DNA of 64,000 nucleotides, taken from the NCBI GenBank assembly GCA_935421135.1, contig OW285191.1, forward strand, positions 19,608,700-19,672,699, given 5' to 3'. Made by a program: the position numbers and the translations under genes. A model generated the notes under the pieces. The model worked only from the letters and a program-made list of their open reading frames with translations, had not been told where the DNA came from and did not search any database. This stretch comes from Bugulina stolonifera (lineage: Eukaryota; Bryozoa; Gymnolaemata; Cheilostomatida; Bugulidae). Shown here in pieces: positions 35,569 through 47,086 of this stretch. How positions within the stretch are numbered: position 1 is the first letter of the stretch; every line of letters begins with the position of its first letter.

Positions 35569-38500
35569 TCAGTCTCGCTCCCGGTCACGATCGATCCGGA
35601 ATATTCTGTCGTAATTGTTTCTTCTACTAGGAATAATTCTTTTCTTTTCAACTTTCTCTTCCTCGACAACCTTTGACCTTTCTTTTGGCAGAGCGGCAAT
35701 CAGTTCCTCAGTTTTTCTAGTCCAAGTCCTACCAGCATTTCTTGTTGGTGGTGGAACTATGCCAGGTAGTGCCGTCCCGTCTCGAGCTCTCAGGTAAGGT
35801 CCCCAGAAACCGCCATTTGATCTTGGATTACATCTGCTCAAGGAATCAACTGCATCATGTAAATTATTTGCCAGTGAGAAAAGCAAAGAAGAGCAGAAGT
35901 TATGCCCCCTGTTAAAGATGTAATGGAGAAGAGGGAGCTGGCTGGTTTGGAGGAAGAAAATCAACCAAAGTACTACTTCAATGAGACTAATACTAGCTGC
36001 TAGCAGCTAGCTTTGCATGGCATGATTCATGCGACTCTCAAGGTGCAAACACATGAGAGCTTTCGAGCGAATTTGACGCTCCCAAAACGCTCGAACTGTG
36101 GCAGCAGAAGTTTTGAGTTGATTCACTCGCCTGTGATTGGCTGCTAAACAGATTTAGTAAACATAAACATGGAGACGAGGCGAGTTGTTGCGAAGCAAAT
36201 GACAGCTGAAATATCATTTTCTAATAGGCACATCACTGCAAATAAAGGATATACTAATTATAGCAATCCAGAATTTAGCGTTTGGCGCAATCCATATAAA
36301 CCGGTAAGCAGCTACACCGGCTTGAACAAGAGCCAGTCATTGTGTCGCATAAAGCTAGCATATAAGCTCTAACCTTGGGCGGTCTGTCTGAATGATAATG
36401 ATGTGGAAGACGAGAGATAGAACTGCAGTATACGTGTACAAGAGTATGGTAGAAAATGATAAAAAGTGCTGTGAATAAGGCCCGTTCTGTATATACATGA
36501 TGTACTTGTACTAGTTATGTAGTGGCAGAAACCTACCTAGTGGTTAATGGAGGATTGTGAGGTTTGAGAGACCCTTCCTTATATTTTGCTAATTTCTTCA
36601 GTAGATCCATGGCTATCTTAGGCATAACGTCGACCAAATTGAATGACTCATACGGATCTATTCTCAGGTTGTATAGAAAGAGTGACTCGTTCAGTTCTGC
36701 TCCTCGGTTGGTAATCATCTCCCCATACGACGTATCTGAAGTGCATGTTATTAGATCACACAACCCAGCTTATGTATGGTAGTTATTCTGAAAGGGCAAG
36801 TACCCGCAGGTGCTACTACATGTATACTCACATAGGGTAGTCATTTTGTGGGGCAGGTACCCACAGGTGATACTATACTCACACTGAGGGTAGTCATTTT
36901 GTGGAGCGGGTACCCACAAGTGATAGCCAGGGTCTCCTGTTAGCAGCTTCCAATCCATCCACCGAATAGCTGCTTGTATCCTCGTGTCAAACAATGTGCT
37001 CCGACTCCTGTCATGGGAGGACAACTCCAGCTCATCTAAACTTAGCAGTACTTCCTGTAAGTACAAACATGCTGTCTGATAAGGGACTGACTACGGAGCA
37101 CAGTTCTTGATCATATGTATGATTACATACAATATACATGTACTGCTGTGCAGAATAAGTAGAGAAGGGGAGGTAACTTCAAACTTTGGTGAAAATTCAG
37201 TCACTAGTTACAGTGCACACTGTACATAATATGCATACAAAATGTAACGCGTTGTGTGCAGCTGCTACTAGTAGTGCCACGACAGAATGACAGACCCGTG
37301 AATATACGAGTACAACCTACTTTTCTAGGACTATCGGTTCCAATTCTAATGGCTTCCCATTGGTTGACTCCGTCGATGTTTAGGTGGGCGGAGTCAGCTC
37401 CTGCTAGATGTAGTAGAGTAGGCATCCAATCACTAATGTGTACTAGCTGCTTACTCACAGCTCCACTCCTAGCTACAAGCGGGCTGGATACAAACCCCAC
37501 CCCTCTTATTCCTGAAAAACAACAAAACATTTTGCATTATTTATTCTTTTAGCTCAGCTAGCATCTCTCTCCCCATGCTATGGGTATATACCAGGGGTTC
37601 CCAACCTGGGGTACATGTATCCCTCGGAGTACATTTTAGAAATCTAGGGGGTACAAAACAAGTTATCAACTTAACACATTTAACATTTTTGACAGTGATT
37701 TCCTGTTACAGACTGTCAATTATGAATTATCATTATCTATTACTGAACTGAACTTCTAATGGTTCACTAATGCAAATGAAGTTGGGCTGTACCAGTGTGA
37801 AAGCCATAAAACACTATAATCCACGAAAGTTACATTACATAGTTATCATTATATTATACATATAATTAATAAATAAAAGTTCCATACCATGCACTGCATT
37901 TATTTATACTTGTTTAGGTGACGCATTTAGATAATGCAGACATGTAATATTGTAATTGTTTTTGGTTTCTTGTATGGTCGTCCTAAGACGACTCCCGACC
38001 CAAAATGAAGTGCCTATGAGTGGTGCTAGGCCTTCTCATTACATGAAAGATTGAACGGTGTCAGTAGTAAAAAAACTACCAAAGACAACCCATGTGATCC
38101 CGAGTTATGCTTGTTTACTCTACTGAGAAAGAGAGTGATCCGACCTAGTAAGCAGTTCGTGTTGCAAGGTCGAGGACCTTAACAACTAGAATGACCTATC
38201 TACGAAATGAAAGTCTCTGTATATAAGTATAGATGTGTCTTTATTGAGATCCAAGCAACTAGAACTGAGACAACAAACATAAAAACAATGCCCTTTATAT
38301 AGTAACAGAACTTCCGGAGGAAGTTCCGGTAAAAATCCCGAGGTAGTGTCGGGAAAAGACAACGTAGGGTCGTCGGAAATTGCGCAACAATATGGCGGCC
38401 GGAAGCCCGATGGCCGACCCAAAATGGGTCGGGTTATTACAAAAGATGCTTAGAATCATCCAATTCATATACAAAATGAATATCAAGTAATTCTGGGAGG

Positions 38501-41500
38501 TCGAGCCTCTTTACATGGGTATGAAAACAGCATAATGTCTCAATAAAACTATATACAGGTATGTAATTATCAATGTATGGTTAAACATGCGATATAAGAC
38601 AAGTATGAGTACACGAGCAACTAAGTACATGAGGGTATGTGTTAGATGAGTAGTGCTGTGACAACTACTAGGCACTTAGGGTGCTATAGGGTCCATCAGA
38701 GTGGCTGGAGTCGTATATACAAATGTCCTGAACCATTACAATATTGATCGAATTACACCAAAGATATCCTTGATTAAATGCAGTTTTACAAAGAGGTACA
38801 TTGTTCGCTACAAAGGGCTACAAAAGGGTACGTTGTTTGCTACATGACTGCTAAGGGGTACTCAGGCTAAGAAAGGTTGGGAACTCCTGGTATATACACT
38901 TGAATAGCTGACGGGCGTAGGATAGTGTCCACAGCCTACACTATTAACTCAGTGAGGGGCAATACCTAGTAGATAACCAGGTCACACAAGCAGATGCAAA
39001 TCAGTGAACTCCTTCCACAAGCATACATCTTGGTTTATGCACGCACGTAACCAGAACTGTTAGATGTAGCTTTAGTTCTACAACCAGAACTCACATACCA
39101 ACCAGAACTTGCATATCGACCAGAACTCACATATCGACCAGAACTTGCATACCAACCAGAACTCTCATATCGACCAGAGAAACTGTGTCAATAGCCGACA
39201 TGCCTCTCAAGTCTTAACACTGCGTAGAGTTACCTTGAAATGCTAAACTAACACTCACCAGCCTCGAATAAAGTGTTTTTGTTACCCCTGAAGGGGAAGT
39301 TACTGGAGCCCGAGCCGGACTGTCCACCATTGTCTGTAGTGAAGACTATCACTGTGTTATCATAGATTCCGTGTTCTTTGAGAGACTTGACTAGCTTACC
39401 AACTCCCTCATCTACGGCTGCCAAACACAATAGTGTAGAGTGAGCAACATGGTGGTGTAGATGGCGTACAGTACTACATTATATTGTACATACAGTACTA
39501 CATACATGTACATACAGCACTACATATAATGTACACACAACAGCACTACATAATAATATGTACAGTGTACACGCAATGCTACATGTATGTACATGTACAT
39601 TTACATGTACATGTACATGTACATGTACATGTACATGTATGTACATGTATGTACATGTACATGTACATTATTGTATGCACACATGGTTATGCTATCCACA
39701 GATAAATAAATACGTTTGAAGTGTATTTGGATAACTCATGTCTAAGAATAATTCTTTCACAGATGAGACTCGATACAGACGTAAATAAATTCTGCGTTTA
39801 CCTGTGACCATGCCAGCTAGACTACGTCTGTTCTTGTCTGGAATGAAGTCATACTGCTGCTCATACTGCTCTGGTACCTGCGTAGGCGTATGAACAGCTT
39901 GGTACGACAACCACATGAACAATGGTTTACTTTGATCTCTGCCGTAGTATCTGATAATGTTCTCTGCTCTCCTAGTGTACACATGCGTCGAGTACATTCC
40001 ATATGTTATGTTAGTAGGAGTCATCCCCTCATAGAAATCTACTCCCTCTACGCTACCGTATTTCCTGTAGTATTGAATAGTACCAACTACTGACTACTAT
40101 TACCCAATAATCACATTTTAAATTATGTTAGATTGTATTTATAAACGTGGGATTACATTCCTATTTCTACAAATAATTATTTTATTAAATTTTGTTGACC
40201 TCAAATATGCAGTACATGCATTAGTACACACGTACACATATGTGACCCCTGCTGTCAGAATCATACATCGGGAGGTACCCAAAGATTTTGAGATATTTAT
40301 GTTTTTAGATGCAGAAATTTATGAGGATTTCAAATCTGTTTTCCTTTTTATTCTAGCACCAATGGTTCAATTTCTATCAGGAAAGTACTGTGCCCAAATC
40401 TGTCGATTTTCATGGAAAGGCAAACTGAGAAAATCTAGTTTTTGACCCAATAATTAATTGCTCGCACTCTTCATAACCTCGCAACAGGCATTGCCATGCC
40501 ATTGATATAATAAATACATTGTAGTAGCCTGTGTTATACTGTAAAACATAAGCTTACTGAAGTGGGGGTGGGGTGCATGTTAACAATTGACCGCTCAACC
40601 CACAGCTAATTAATTTTCTGAGGGACCCTCTGACTCCCACCCATCCGAATGTCGAGTCACCTGATTGTCACCAGTAGAACGTGGCCAGAAATTCTGTCTA
40701 GTCACTAGCATATATTAATTACTCGAGTAGTTGTTTTCCCTTACTTTGTGTGCTTGTAATGATCTCCACTGCCTAGTAACATTCCTCTAAATGTGTCAAA
40801 CCCTCTCTTCGTAGGTAAATAATCTGTAGTGTGGTGTCCAAGATGCCATTTACCTGTGAAAAACATCCTCTATATAACAGTGTGTAATAGCGTAACACAT
40901 TACAAGTATTACATTACTTTTCGGGACTCAAATTCAACTCAATAGCTTCATGAATGCATTTGTGTACTTACCATATTATCAGTATTACTGTGTGTGTACT
41001 TACCATACTATCAGTATTACTGTGTGTGTACTTACCATACTATCAGTATTACTGTGTGTGTACTTACCATACTATCAGTATTACTGTGTGTGTACTTACC
41101 ATACTATCAGTATTACTGTGTGTGTACTTACCATACTATCAGTATTATTGTGTGTATACTTACCATACTATCAGTATTACTGTGTGTGCTTACCATACTA
41201 TCAGTATTACTGTGTGTGCTTACCATACTATCAGTATTACTGTGTGTGTACTTACCATACTATCAGTATTACTGTGTGTATACTTACCATACTATCAGTA
41301 TTATTGTGTGTACACTTACCATACTATCAGTATTATTGTGTGTATACTTACCATACTATCAGTATTATTGTGTGTACACTTACCATACTATCAGTATTAT
41401 TGTGTGTATACTTACCATACTATCAGTATTATTGTGTGTGTACTTACCATACTATCAGTATTATTGTGTGTACTTACTATACTATCAGTATTACTGTGTG

Positions 41501-43427
41501 TGTACTTACCATACTATCAGTATTACTGTGTGTGTACTTACTATACTATCAGTATTACTGTGTGTATACTTACCATACTATCAGTATTATTGTGTGTATA
41601 CCTACCATACTATCAGTATTATTGTGTGTACTTACTATACTATCAGTATTACTGTGTGTGTACTTACCATACTATCAGTATTACTGTGTGTGTACTTACC
41701 ATACTATCAGTATTACTGTGTGTGTACTTACTATACTATCAGTATTACTGTGTGTATACTTACCATACTATCAGTATTATTATGTGTACTTATCATACTA
41801 TCAGTATTACTCTGTGTGTACTTACCATACTATCAGTATTATTGTGTGTGTACTTACCATACTATCAGTATTATTGTGTGTGTACTTACCATACTATCAG
41901 TATTATTGTGTGTATACTTACCATACTATCAGTATTATTGTGTGTGTACTTACCATACTATCAAATGTAGGTACATTGTACATGCAGCAAGCACAAAGTC
42001 ATATGACTATGGGGAATTATTAATGAGCAATTCACTATACATTGTATGTTATAATGATATATACATTATACATGTAAGTAGGGAGGAGTTGGTTCTGTGT
42101 TTGCTATTTGTTCTATAATTCTACATGCTGTATGTTTGAATGACAGACTAAAACTAAAACTAAACCAGGATGTACAATACCACCACTAAAAACAATGCTA
42201 TTAATATTATACCAATAATGTTCTACACTATAGCGCTATAAAAATATTTGAAGTTGTCCTCTCTCAAGTTGGATGAAAGAGAGGACAACCTCTTGTTACG
42301 ATCAATATCTTATGAGTGCCCATGGTTACTATACCAAATGAACAGTAGTATGAATAGTAATAAATACATAAACAGACCAATCATATGAGTTGTGTAGTTG
42401 AGTTTCTTTATTTCCTCAGCCAGTGTGGGGTACTCAAGGGGCAACCCGCTAGGTCTACACGGTGAAAAGTTGTTGTGTTGAGTTCCCAGGTGAATGTTGT
42501 ACTTGCCTGCAGCATCATGTAGATTACAATTATATAATAACAGTATGTGTTAGGCTGACAACGGTAACAGGTGCACACTGATCAGGTTCATTGATGGAAG
42601 TAAATTTTTTCATTCATTAAGTGGAAAATCTCCAGATATTCAAAGAAATCAGAAACATTATAGCAGTCAACACAACTCCTTACTTTGGTGATCAGATATT
42701 CTGGGAGAAAATGACAATATTCTGTGCATTGTATATACCTATAGAATATGCATATGGATGCAATCTATATTTATTGCTGTCGAGAATTTTATGTAGCACC
42801 AATGGTATACTTATATAAAGGTATACAGTCAGTCATATACCATTGCTGTTATAGGCTCTACTATGATATTATCATGAAACTAATTTATTGGTACACTACA
42901 TCTAATACTCAATAAATATAAATTCTATTTATACACATTTTATATAATCTGCTCATGCAGGAGGCTACTTTAGAACTTATATAAGTTTTATATTTTATAT
43001 CTACGTACATATTTAGGCCTACAGTACAACTAGTCAACCGCAGACAACTTAGCCATAAGTGATTATATTGTTCACTATTACTCACTATACAATGTAACTA
43101 TACGCTATTATACATGATTGTATACTGCAGCACTTGCGCGTTGTAAGGGAAATTGTGTTCACCTGAGAAGAACTGAGTTCTTGAGGGGCCACATTGAGGT
43201 GCAGTGTAATAATTCTCTAGCCTCACACCAGTTAGAGCTAGTTGGTCTATGTTAGGGGTGTGTATCTCACTCCCGTGGTAGCTTACGTCATTGTAACCGA
43301 GGTCATCAACCATTATTACTATTATATTAGGTCTGCTGTCCCCATTGCCTTCCATTTGACTTTGACCTTGTGGGAGCAGACCAGAGCAGAAGACCAGAGC
43401 TAACAGAAACAACTTGAGTAGTGCCAT
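35569..43427 (-). CDS. Arylsulfatase, ARSB/ARSI/ARSJ type (complete, 584 aa)
   Basis: Nine coding exons: 43427-43163, 42506-42378, 40853-40745, 40064-39802, 39417-39259, 37511-37321, 37054-36883, 36735-36537, 35836-35569; phases agree throughout and total 1,755 nt. The enzyme hydrolyses sulfate esters, probably on glycans, in lysosome or outside the cell. Signal peptide about 1-23. Metal-site Asp41-Asp42 (VDDLGYND); Cys79 in CGPSR is the formylglycine precursor; Lys133 and His135 in GKWHLG; His226 in AVHTP; Asp284-Asn285 in TTDNGGQ; Lys in [12 protein letters not shown]. The C-terminal module keeps [14 protein letters not shown] as in ARSB, then adds about 70 residues ending in an Arg/Lys/Glu-rich tail. 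The signature continues TQFFSG rather than xLLTG. The ATG sits directly after an acceptor (TTTACAG), so an upstream 5' UTR exon is expected. Intron 2 has the weak donor GTCTGT. Confidence 0.95.
36780..36945. repeat. Three tandem copies of an exon end plus its 5' splice site
   Basis: On the minus strand the end of sulfatase exon 7 (ATCACTTGTGGGTACC ... CCTCAGT) and donor GTGAGTATAG are followed at once by a second copy ending CCCTATGTGAGTATAC and a third, more diverged copy (TAGTTATT side, near 36780). Unit is about 53-55 bp. Exon 7 must end at the first copy (36883) to keep frame with exon 8. Confidence 0.9.
37592..38889. mobile_element. Non-autonomous hAT element containing a solo LTR
   Basis: Ends are CAGGGGTTCCCAACC (left) and CAGGAGTTCCCAACC (right, reverse complement), the classic hAT/Charlie-like terminus. 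An 8-bp duplication GTATATAC flanks it at 37584-37591 and 38890-38897. Without the nested LTR it is about 500 bp and has no transposase frame. It lies in intron 5 of the sulfatase gene. Confidence 0.9.
37951..38740 (-). mobile_element. Solo LTR, family copy 2 (790 bp)
   Basis: Reads TGTAATGGTTCAGGACATTT at its start and AATTACA at its end on the minus strand, matching copy 1 at 1854-2575 along its length (GACCC/GGGTCGG blocks, CTATATAAAGGGCA, AATAAAGACACATCTATACT). Flanked by the 4-bp duplication ATAT (37947-37950, 38741-38744). It inserted into the hAT element. Confidence 0.9.
39480..39680. repeat. ACATGT-rich simple repeat in sulfatase intron 4
   Basis: TACAGTACTACAT units grade into pure (ACATGT)n between about 39585 and 39670. 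The hexamer is self-complementary, so the tract can extrude hairpins. Confidence 0.9.
40125..40740. other. Sulfatase intron 3, nothing firm
   Basis: A 106-codon plus-strand frame (40125-40445) has no recognisable content and lies inside a well-supported minus-strand intron. I see no repeat or RNA here. Confidence 0.45.
40962..41970. repeat. 30-bp minisatellite carrying a consensus donor, sulfatase intron 2
   Basis: About 34 units of TGTGTACTTACCATACTATC plus AGTATTAC/AGTATTAT. On the transcribed strand every unit contains ATGGTAAGTACACA, a near-perfect match to U1 snRNA. It lies about 100 bp before the exon 3 acceptor. All three plus-strand frames are open for over 330 codons because the unit is 30 bp. 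Confidence 0.96.
42253..42289. repeat. 12-bp inverted repeat hairpin
   Basis: GTTGTCCTCTCT and AGAGAGGACAAC separated by 13 bp, in sulfatase intron 2. Role unknown. Confidence 0.7.
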
Positions 43428-43500
43428 CTGTAAACAGAAATACTCACATGTAGATGATGCAAATTATTCTAGGAGCTCTAGTGCTCTATACAGGCACATT

Positions 43501-43625
43501 CTACCTGTGTACTTACCTGCGTACTTACCTGCATACTTACTTGTGTACTTACCTGCGTACTTACTTGTGTACACACCTGCGTACTTACCTGTGTACTTAC
43601 CTGCGTACTTACATGTACCTGCAAA
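43501..43625. repeat. 12-bp array of near-perfect 5' splice sites in the 5' intron of the sulfatase
   Basis: On the minus strand the units read CAGGTAAGTACG, CAGGTAAGTACA and similar, about ten copies. Each is the canonical donor CAG/GTAAGTA in the sense orientation of the gene. The array lies between the predicted 5' UTR exon and the coding start. Confidence 0.92.
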
Positions 43626-43805
43626 CCTACCTACATACTGTACATACAATTGGCCTTACAGATGGAATGGAATAGGGAGGTCTAGCCTAGTCAATCTACC
43701 TCACTGTACAAGTGCTGAGGGCTCAAGTTAGACCATACATACAGGTTGTAACATATACTAACATGTACTACAGTCAAACTAGATAATATTCAATGCTTCA
43801 CTTAC

Positions 43806-43870
43806 CTTATGTCTACTTCAGGCTACTGTCCTTGTCCCAGTAGAAGATTCTATCCAATGCTGGGAACACT
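43806..43870 (-). other. Predicted non-coding 5' UTR exon of the arylsulfatase
   Basis: The coding exon begins exactly after an acceptor (TGTTTACAG/ATG), so a leader exon is required. A strong donor ACATAAG/GTAAGTGAAG occurs at 43806/43805. The upstream limit is unknown; 43870 is nominal. Confidence 0.4.
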
Positions 43871-44400
43871 ACATATTGTATGTTTTTATGTTATTTATTA
43901 AATAAAAAATTCTCACTGTAAACATAACATAAACCATCTACTGTTAGCTTTGGTAGTCTTCCGACTAATGCAGCCAAGTAGGGTGGTCTGTGGAGCCACC
44001 CAGATACAGATATTATTGTACAATGATCTATGACTAATAGGAATGGTTTCAATTTAAATACTTAAATACTTCCCTTTAGTGAGAATATTTGTATAATCAC
44101 AAGCAAATGGTTTGTGCACTGAGCTGAAGGGGAGAGATAGACCTGTGATGTCAGAGTTACATACAGCAGCTAATCAGCCATAACACCTGCACTCCCATGC
44201 CAACCGTACCAAGCACCTGCAATCACATGCCAACCTACCAAGCACTTGATAGTTATCTGTTCTGGTGTAGAATTTTTGTTACAAGTACATTGTAAGCTGG
44301 AAGGAAGACACTAAGCAAATCATAATTTAAATCAAAGCAGTCAGGACAACTTGCATAAATCACAATATTCCGCAGTTGAAAGAGATAAAACTGTGCCCGT
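43871..44400. other. 5' flank of the arylsulfatase
   Basis: Likely contains the sulfatase promoter, but I see no clear TATA or other motif. It is AT-rich, with a short near-duplicate (CCAACC/GTACCAAGCACCTGC) near 44190-44240. Confidence 0.35.
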
Positions 44401-44402
44401 TC

Positions 44403-44640
44403 GCTATACAGTAATAATATACATACAGCATACAAGTACCATAGTGGTATAACTTGTAATAACATACATACAGAATACAAGTACCATAGTGGTATAACTT
44501 GTAATAACATACATACAGAATACAAGTACCATAGTGGTATAACTTGTAATAACATACATATAGAATATGAGTACTATAGTGGTATAACTTGTAATAACAT
44601 ACATACAGCATACGAGTACCATAATGGTAGAACTTGCATG
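44403..44640. repeat. 45-bp minisatellite, about 5 units
   Basis: Units contain AACATACATACAGAATACAA then GTACCATAGTGGTATAACTT. The minus-strand frames here are repeat translations. Confidence 0.93.
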
Positions 44641-45168
44641 TATTATGGGGTACCTGTTCTACAATCATGTATCTCATGCATTTTCAAAGGTAGCGTTGTA
44701 GCCAGTATTGGTTGTTGTAGTTTTATTGGTATAATTGATATTGTTGTACACATTATGAGTTATGAGTATGACTCTATAGTACACACTTCCTCCATGCCAT
44801 CGCCTTTTGTTACAAGTTCCCTATCACTTCCTTTGCTTTCATATTCGTTGACTATTCTATTCTATGTAGCTTTCAAACAGAAGTAAAGTGTATAGTAAAG
44901 TGATTGTAAATTATATAGCCTACCAGGGAGGGTGGGCCGGGTCTACCTGTGCCCTGGCCTCCTACTCCTACCTGTACAAAGCTAATGCTAAAATAAATAT
45001 TGAATAGGAAAAGAAATGTGTTTTAAGAGTTGTCCGATCTTCACTCAGATTATGCTTAGCGTTGATTGGTAAAAAATGGTCATATGAGCACGTTTCATTG
45101 GTGGACGTGAGAATCCAACAATAACAGGAAGCTAAACGAAACCTCGTGTGAAGCACATGTGTACTGGC

Positions 45169-45306
45169 AAAGTTAATAGAATCAAGGAGTCTCTTCTTAC
45201 TCCTTGATAGAATTAATATAGAAACTTTGGTGCTGGATGCGTATTTGGGAGGATTTTTTGCTCTAAAAGCAAAGTTTCTATATATTAATTCTATTAACTT
45301 TGCTAA
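45169..45306. mobile_element. Small palindromic MITE or inverted repeat
   Basis: Outer arms GCAAAGTTAATAGAAT and ATTCTATTAACTTTGC are exact inverses. Inner arms ATAGAATTAATATAGAAACT and TATATATTAATTCTAT continue the inversion, and a small hairpin (AATCAAGGAG ... CTCCTTGAT) interrupts the left arm. No clear target duplication could be fixed. Confidence 0.65.
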
Positions 45307-46528
45307 AAGTGTAGATAAAAAGAGTTGTCAATATCATCAGATCATGGCAGATGAGCTTCCAGCCTCAAATCTTGGAACTAAGAAATAGTGGGTTTATCTA
45401 GAATAAAAAATATTGATATATATTAATAGAAGGGAAAATAACAGTAAGATGAATACATATGAATACAAAATATTAACAAAATATTAAATTAAAATTTACT
45501 TTTAATTTTTTAATAAAATTTATTCATATCAACAATACCCTATTCATTCACATTCTACATGTATTAATATGAACGGATTATTTTAATTGTTGTTGTAGTA
45601 GTTATTTTATCGCGTTATTGTTTTTAATAAAGTTTGATAAATTTTAAATAAACCCCTCGTTGCAAGTGCACGCTCCTTCCAGTTTTATACTCGTACAGTC
45701 ATACTCACTGTAAGTGTATACTGATACTCTACTGTTGTATTATTTTTATTCTATTTTATTTTAAGATCAACATTAATATAAATATATTGTAGCATCACTA
45801 ATAGGGGCAGTGTGTAAGTTTGGACATGGTGCAACGTAGAACAATGTTTTTTGGTATTATTTTATAAGATCCTTTACATTTTATGGTATGTGCCAAAGGT
45901 TAGATCAAGTTAAATAAACAAAACCCACTATTTTTGTTTTTTAAGTTCAATAACTAAAGTTTTTGATAATTTAATTTGAATTTGCAATAATGTGATGTTT
46001 ATTTTCTTGCCGAGCTTTCAATTATTGTAGTAAAAGAATGACTTGCTAATTTAGAAAATAACGTACATGTAAATAAAAAACTTTATAGCCCTAATGTGAT
46101 GTCTATTTAGAGGAACTGAACTCATAATTGATGTAAGTTCAAAGGTGAAGTTAAAAATTGTTTTTTTAAATAATAAATAAGAGTGCAGTACACCTTAGGT
46201 GAGGCATGTTGGGACTCTCCACTTGACCATTTGTGATAATATATTTGGGGAATGATATAAACCCAAAATGACACCTCAATCTAGTGGAACTGCAAACTCT
46301 ACCAAGTCAGCTTAAATGACTGTTGACATCTTTACTCAATAAACGAACCAAGCATACTTCTTGCCATTGAACTCGCAAGTAAATCTGGTGTCATTAGGGC
46401 TATTCTATCCCCTCACACAACTCACAAACACCAGCCACTAGACAGAATGGAATAGGCCCTCTGAAATCCTATCCGATTACAACTGAGTCATGAACATTTG
46501 AATGCAAGGTCGTCGTGGGCGAACAGTT
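45307..46528. other. AT-rich intergenic sequence
   Basis: No gene or repeat array supported. TAATAAATTT-type tracts occur. Confidence 0.5.
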
Positions 46529-46838
46529 TCACTGTATGATGTTGGCAGCATAGCATACTTTACTTTCATCAATGCTATGACCCTTGGTAATATCAAATCT
46601 GGGTTCCGGGTCAAACCATGTGTTTAATACATCAGAATATAGACCCCCAGATGTTGGTGACCGTCCTGACAGCACATTCAACAATGAAACCGTAACTCCT
46701 GCTGAAGATAAGGTCGCAGATGGCAGAATAGAGAAAATAACAGCTGCAGTTACACCAATGCCAACTAGCTCCGAATCTGCGCACACACCTCAACCTCTAC
46801 CACTTTCTAGGAAAGAGACAAGAGTGCGTAGGAAATAA
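46529..46838. other. Open frames on both strands of unknown meaning
   Basis: A plus-strand frame (46584-46838, 84 aa, Pro/Ser/Thr/Glu-rich) and an overlapping minus-strand frame (46786-46529, 85 aa) are both open in sequence less AT-rich than its surroundings. Either could be an exon or old element. No family resemblance and no splice partner found. Confidence 0.25.
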
Positions 46839-47086
46839 TTGAACTCAGCTGTTATTGCTGAGACACCAGAGAATGATAGAATCACTGTTGATAGCGGCAG
46901 AGGACAATAGAACAGGCTATCAGCAGCACGAACTAATACGAGATATATGTGGTGCTATGTTTACAATCATGAATTATGGACATTAAACAGATTAAAACTT
47001 GCAAATTGAAATATATTAGTTTTATTACTGAATTTAAATCACTTGTACTAGATGACCTTTACAATTTGTCAATAACCGTTGACATT

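Noticed and set aside
36169..36372. 67-codon plus-strand frame starting [10 protein letters not shown]
   Set aside because: Lies in sulfatase intron 8, with no recognisable domain or partner exon.
39585..39670. (ACATGT)n tract as a telomere-like or regulatory array
   Set aside because: A simple self-complementary hexamer repeat inside an intron; it does not match known telomere repeats.
40125..40445. 106-codon plus-strand frame
   Set aside because: AT-rich, inside an intron of a complete minus-strand gene, and without homology I can recognise.
40950..42118. Three overlapping plus-strand frames of 338-374 codons
   Set aside because: Translation of the 30-bp intronic array; all three frames are open and antisense to a well-supported gene.
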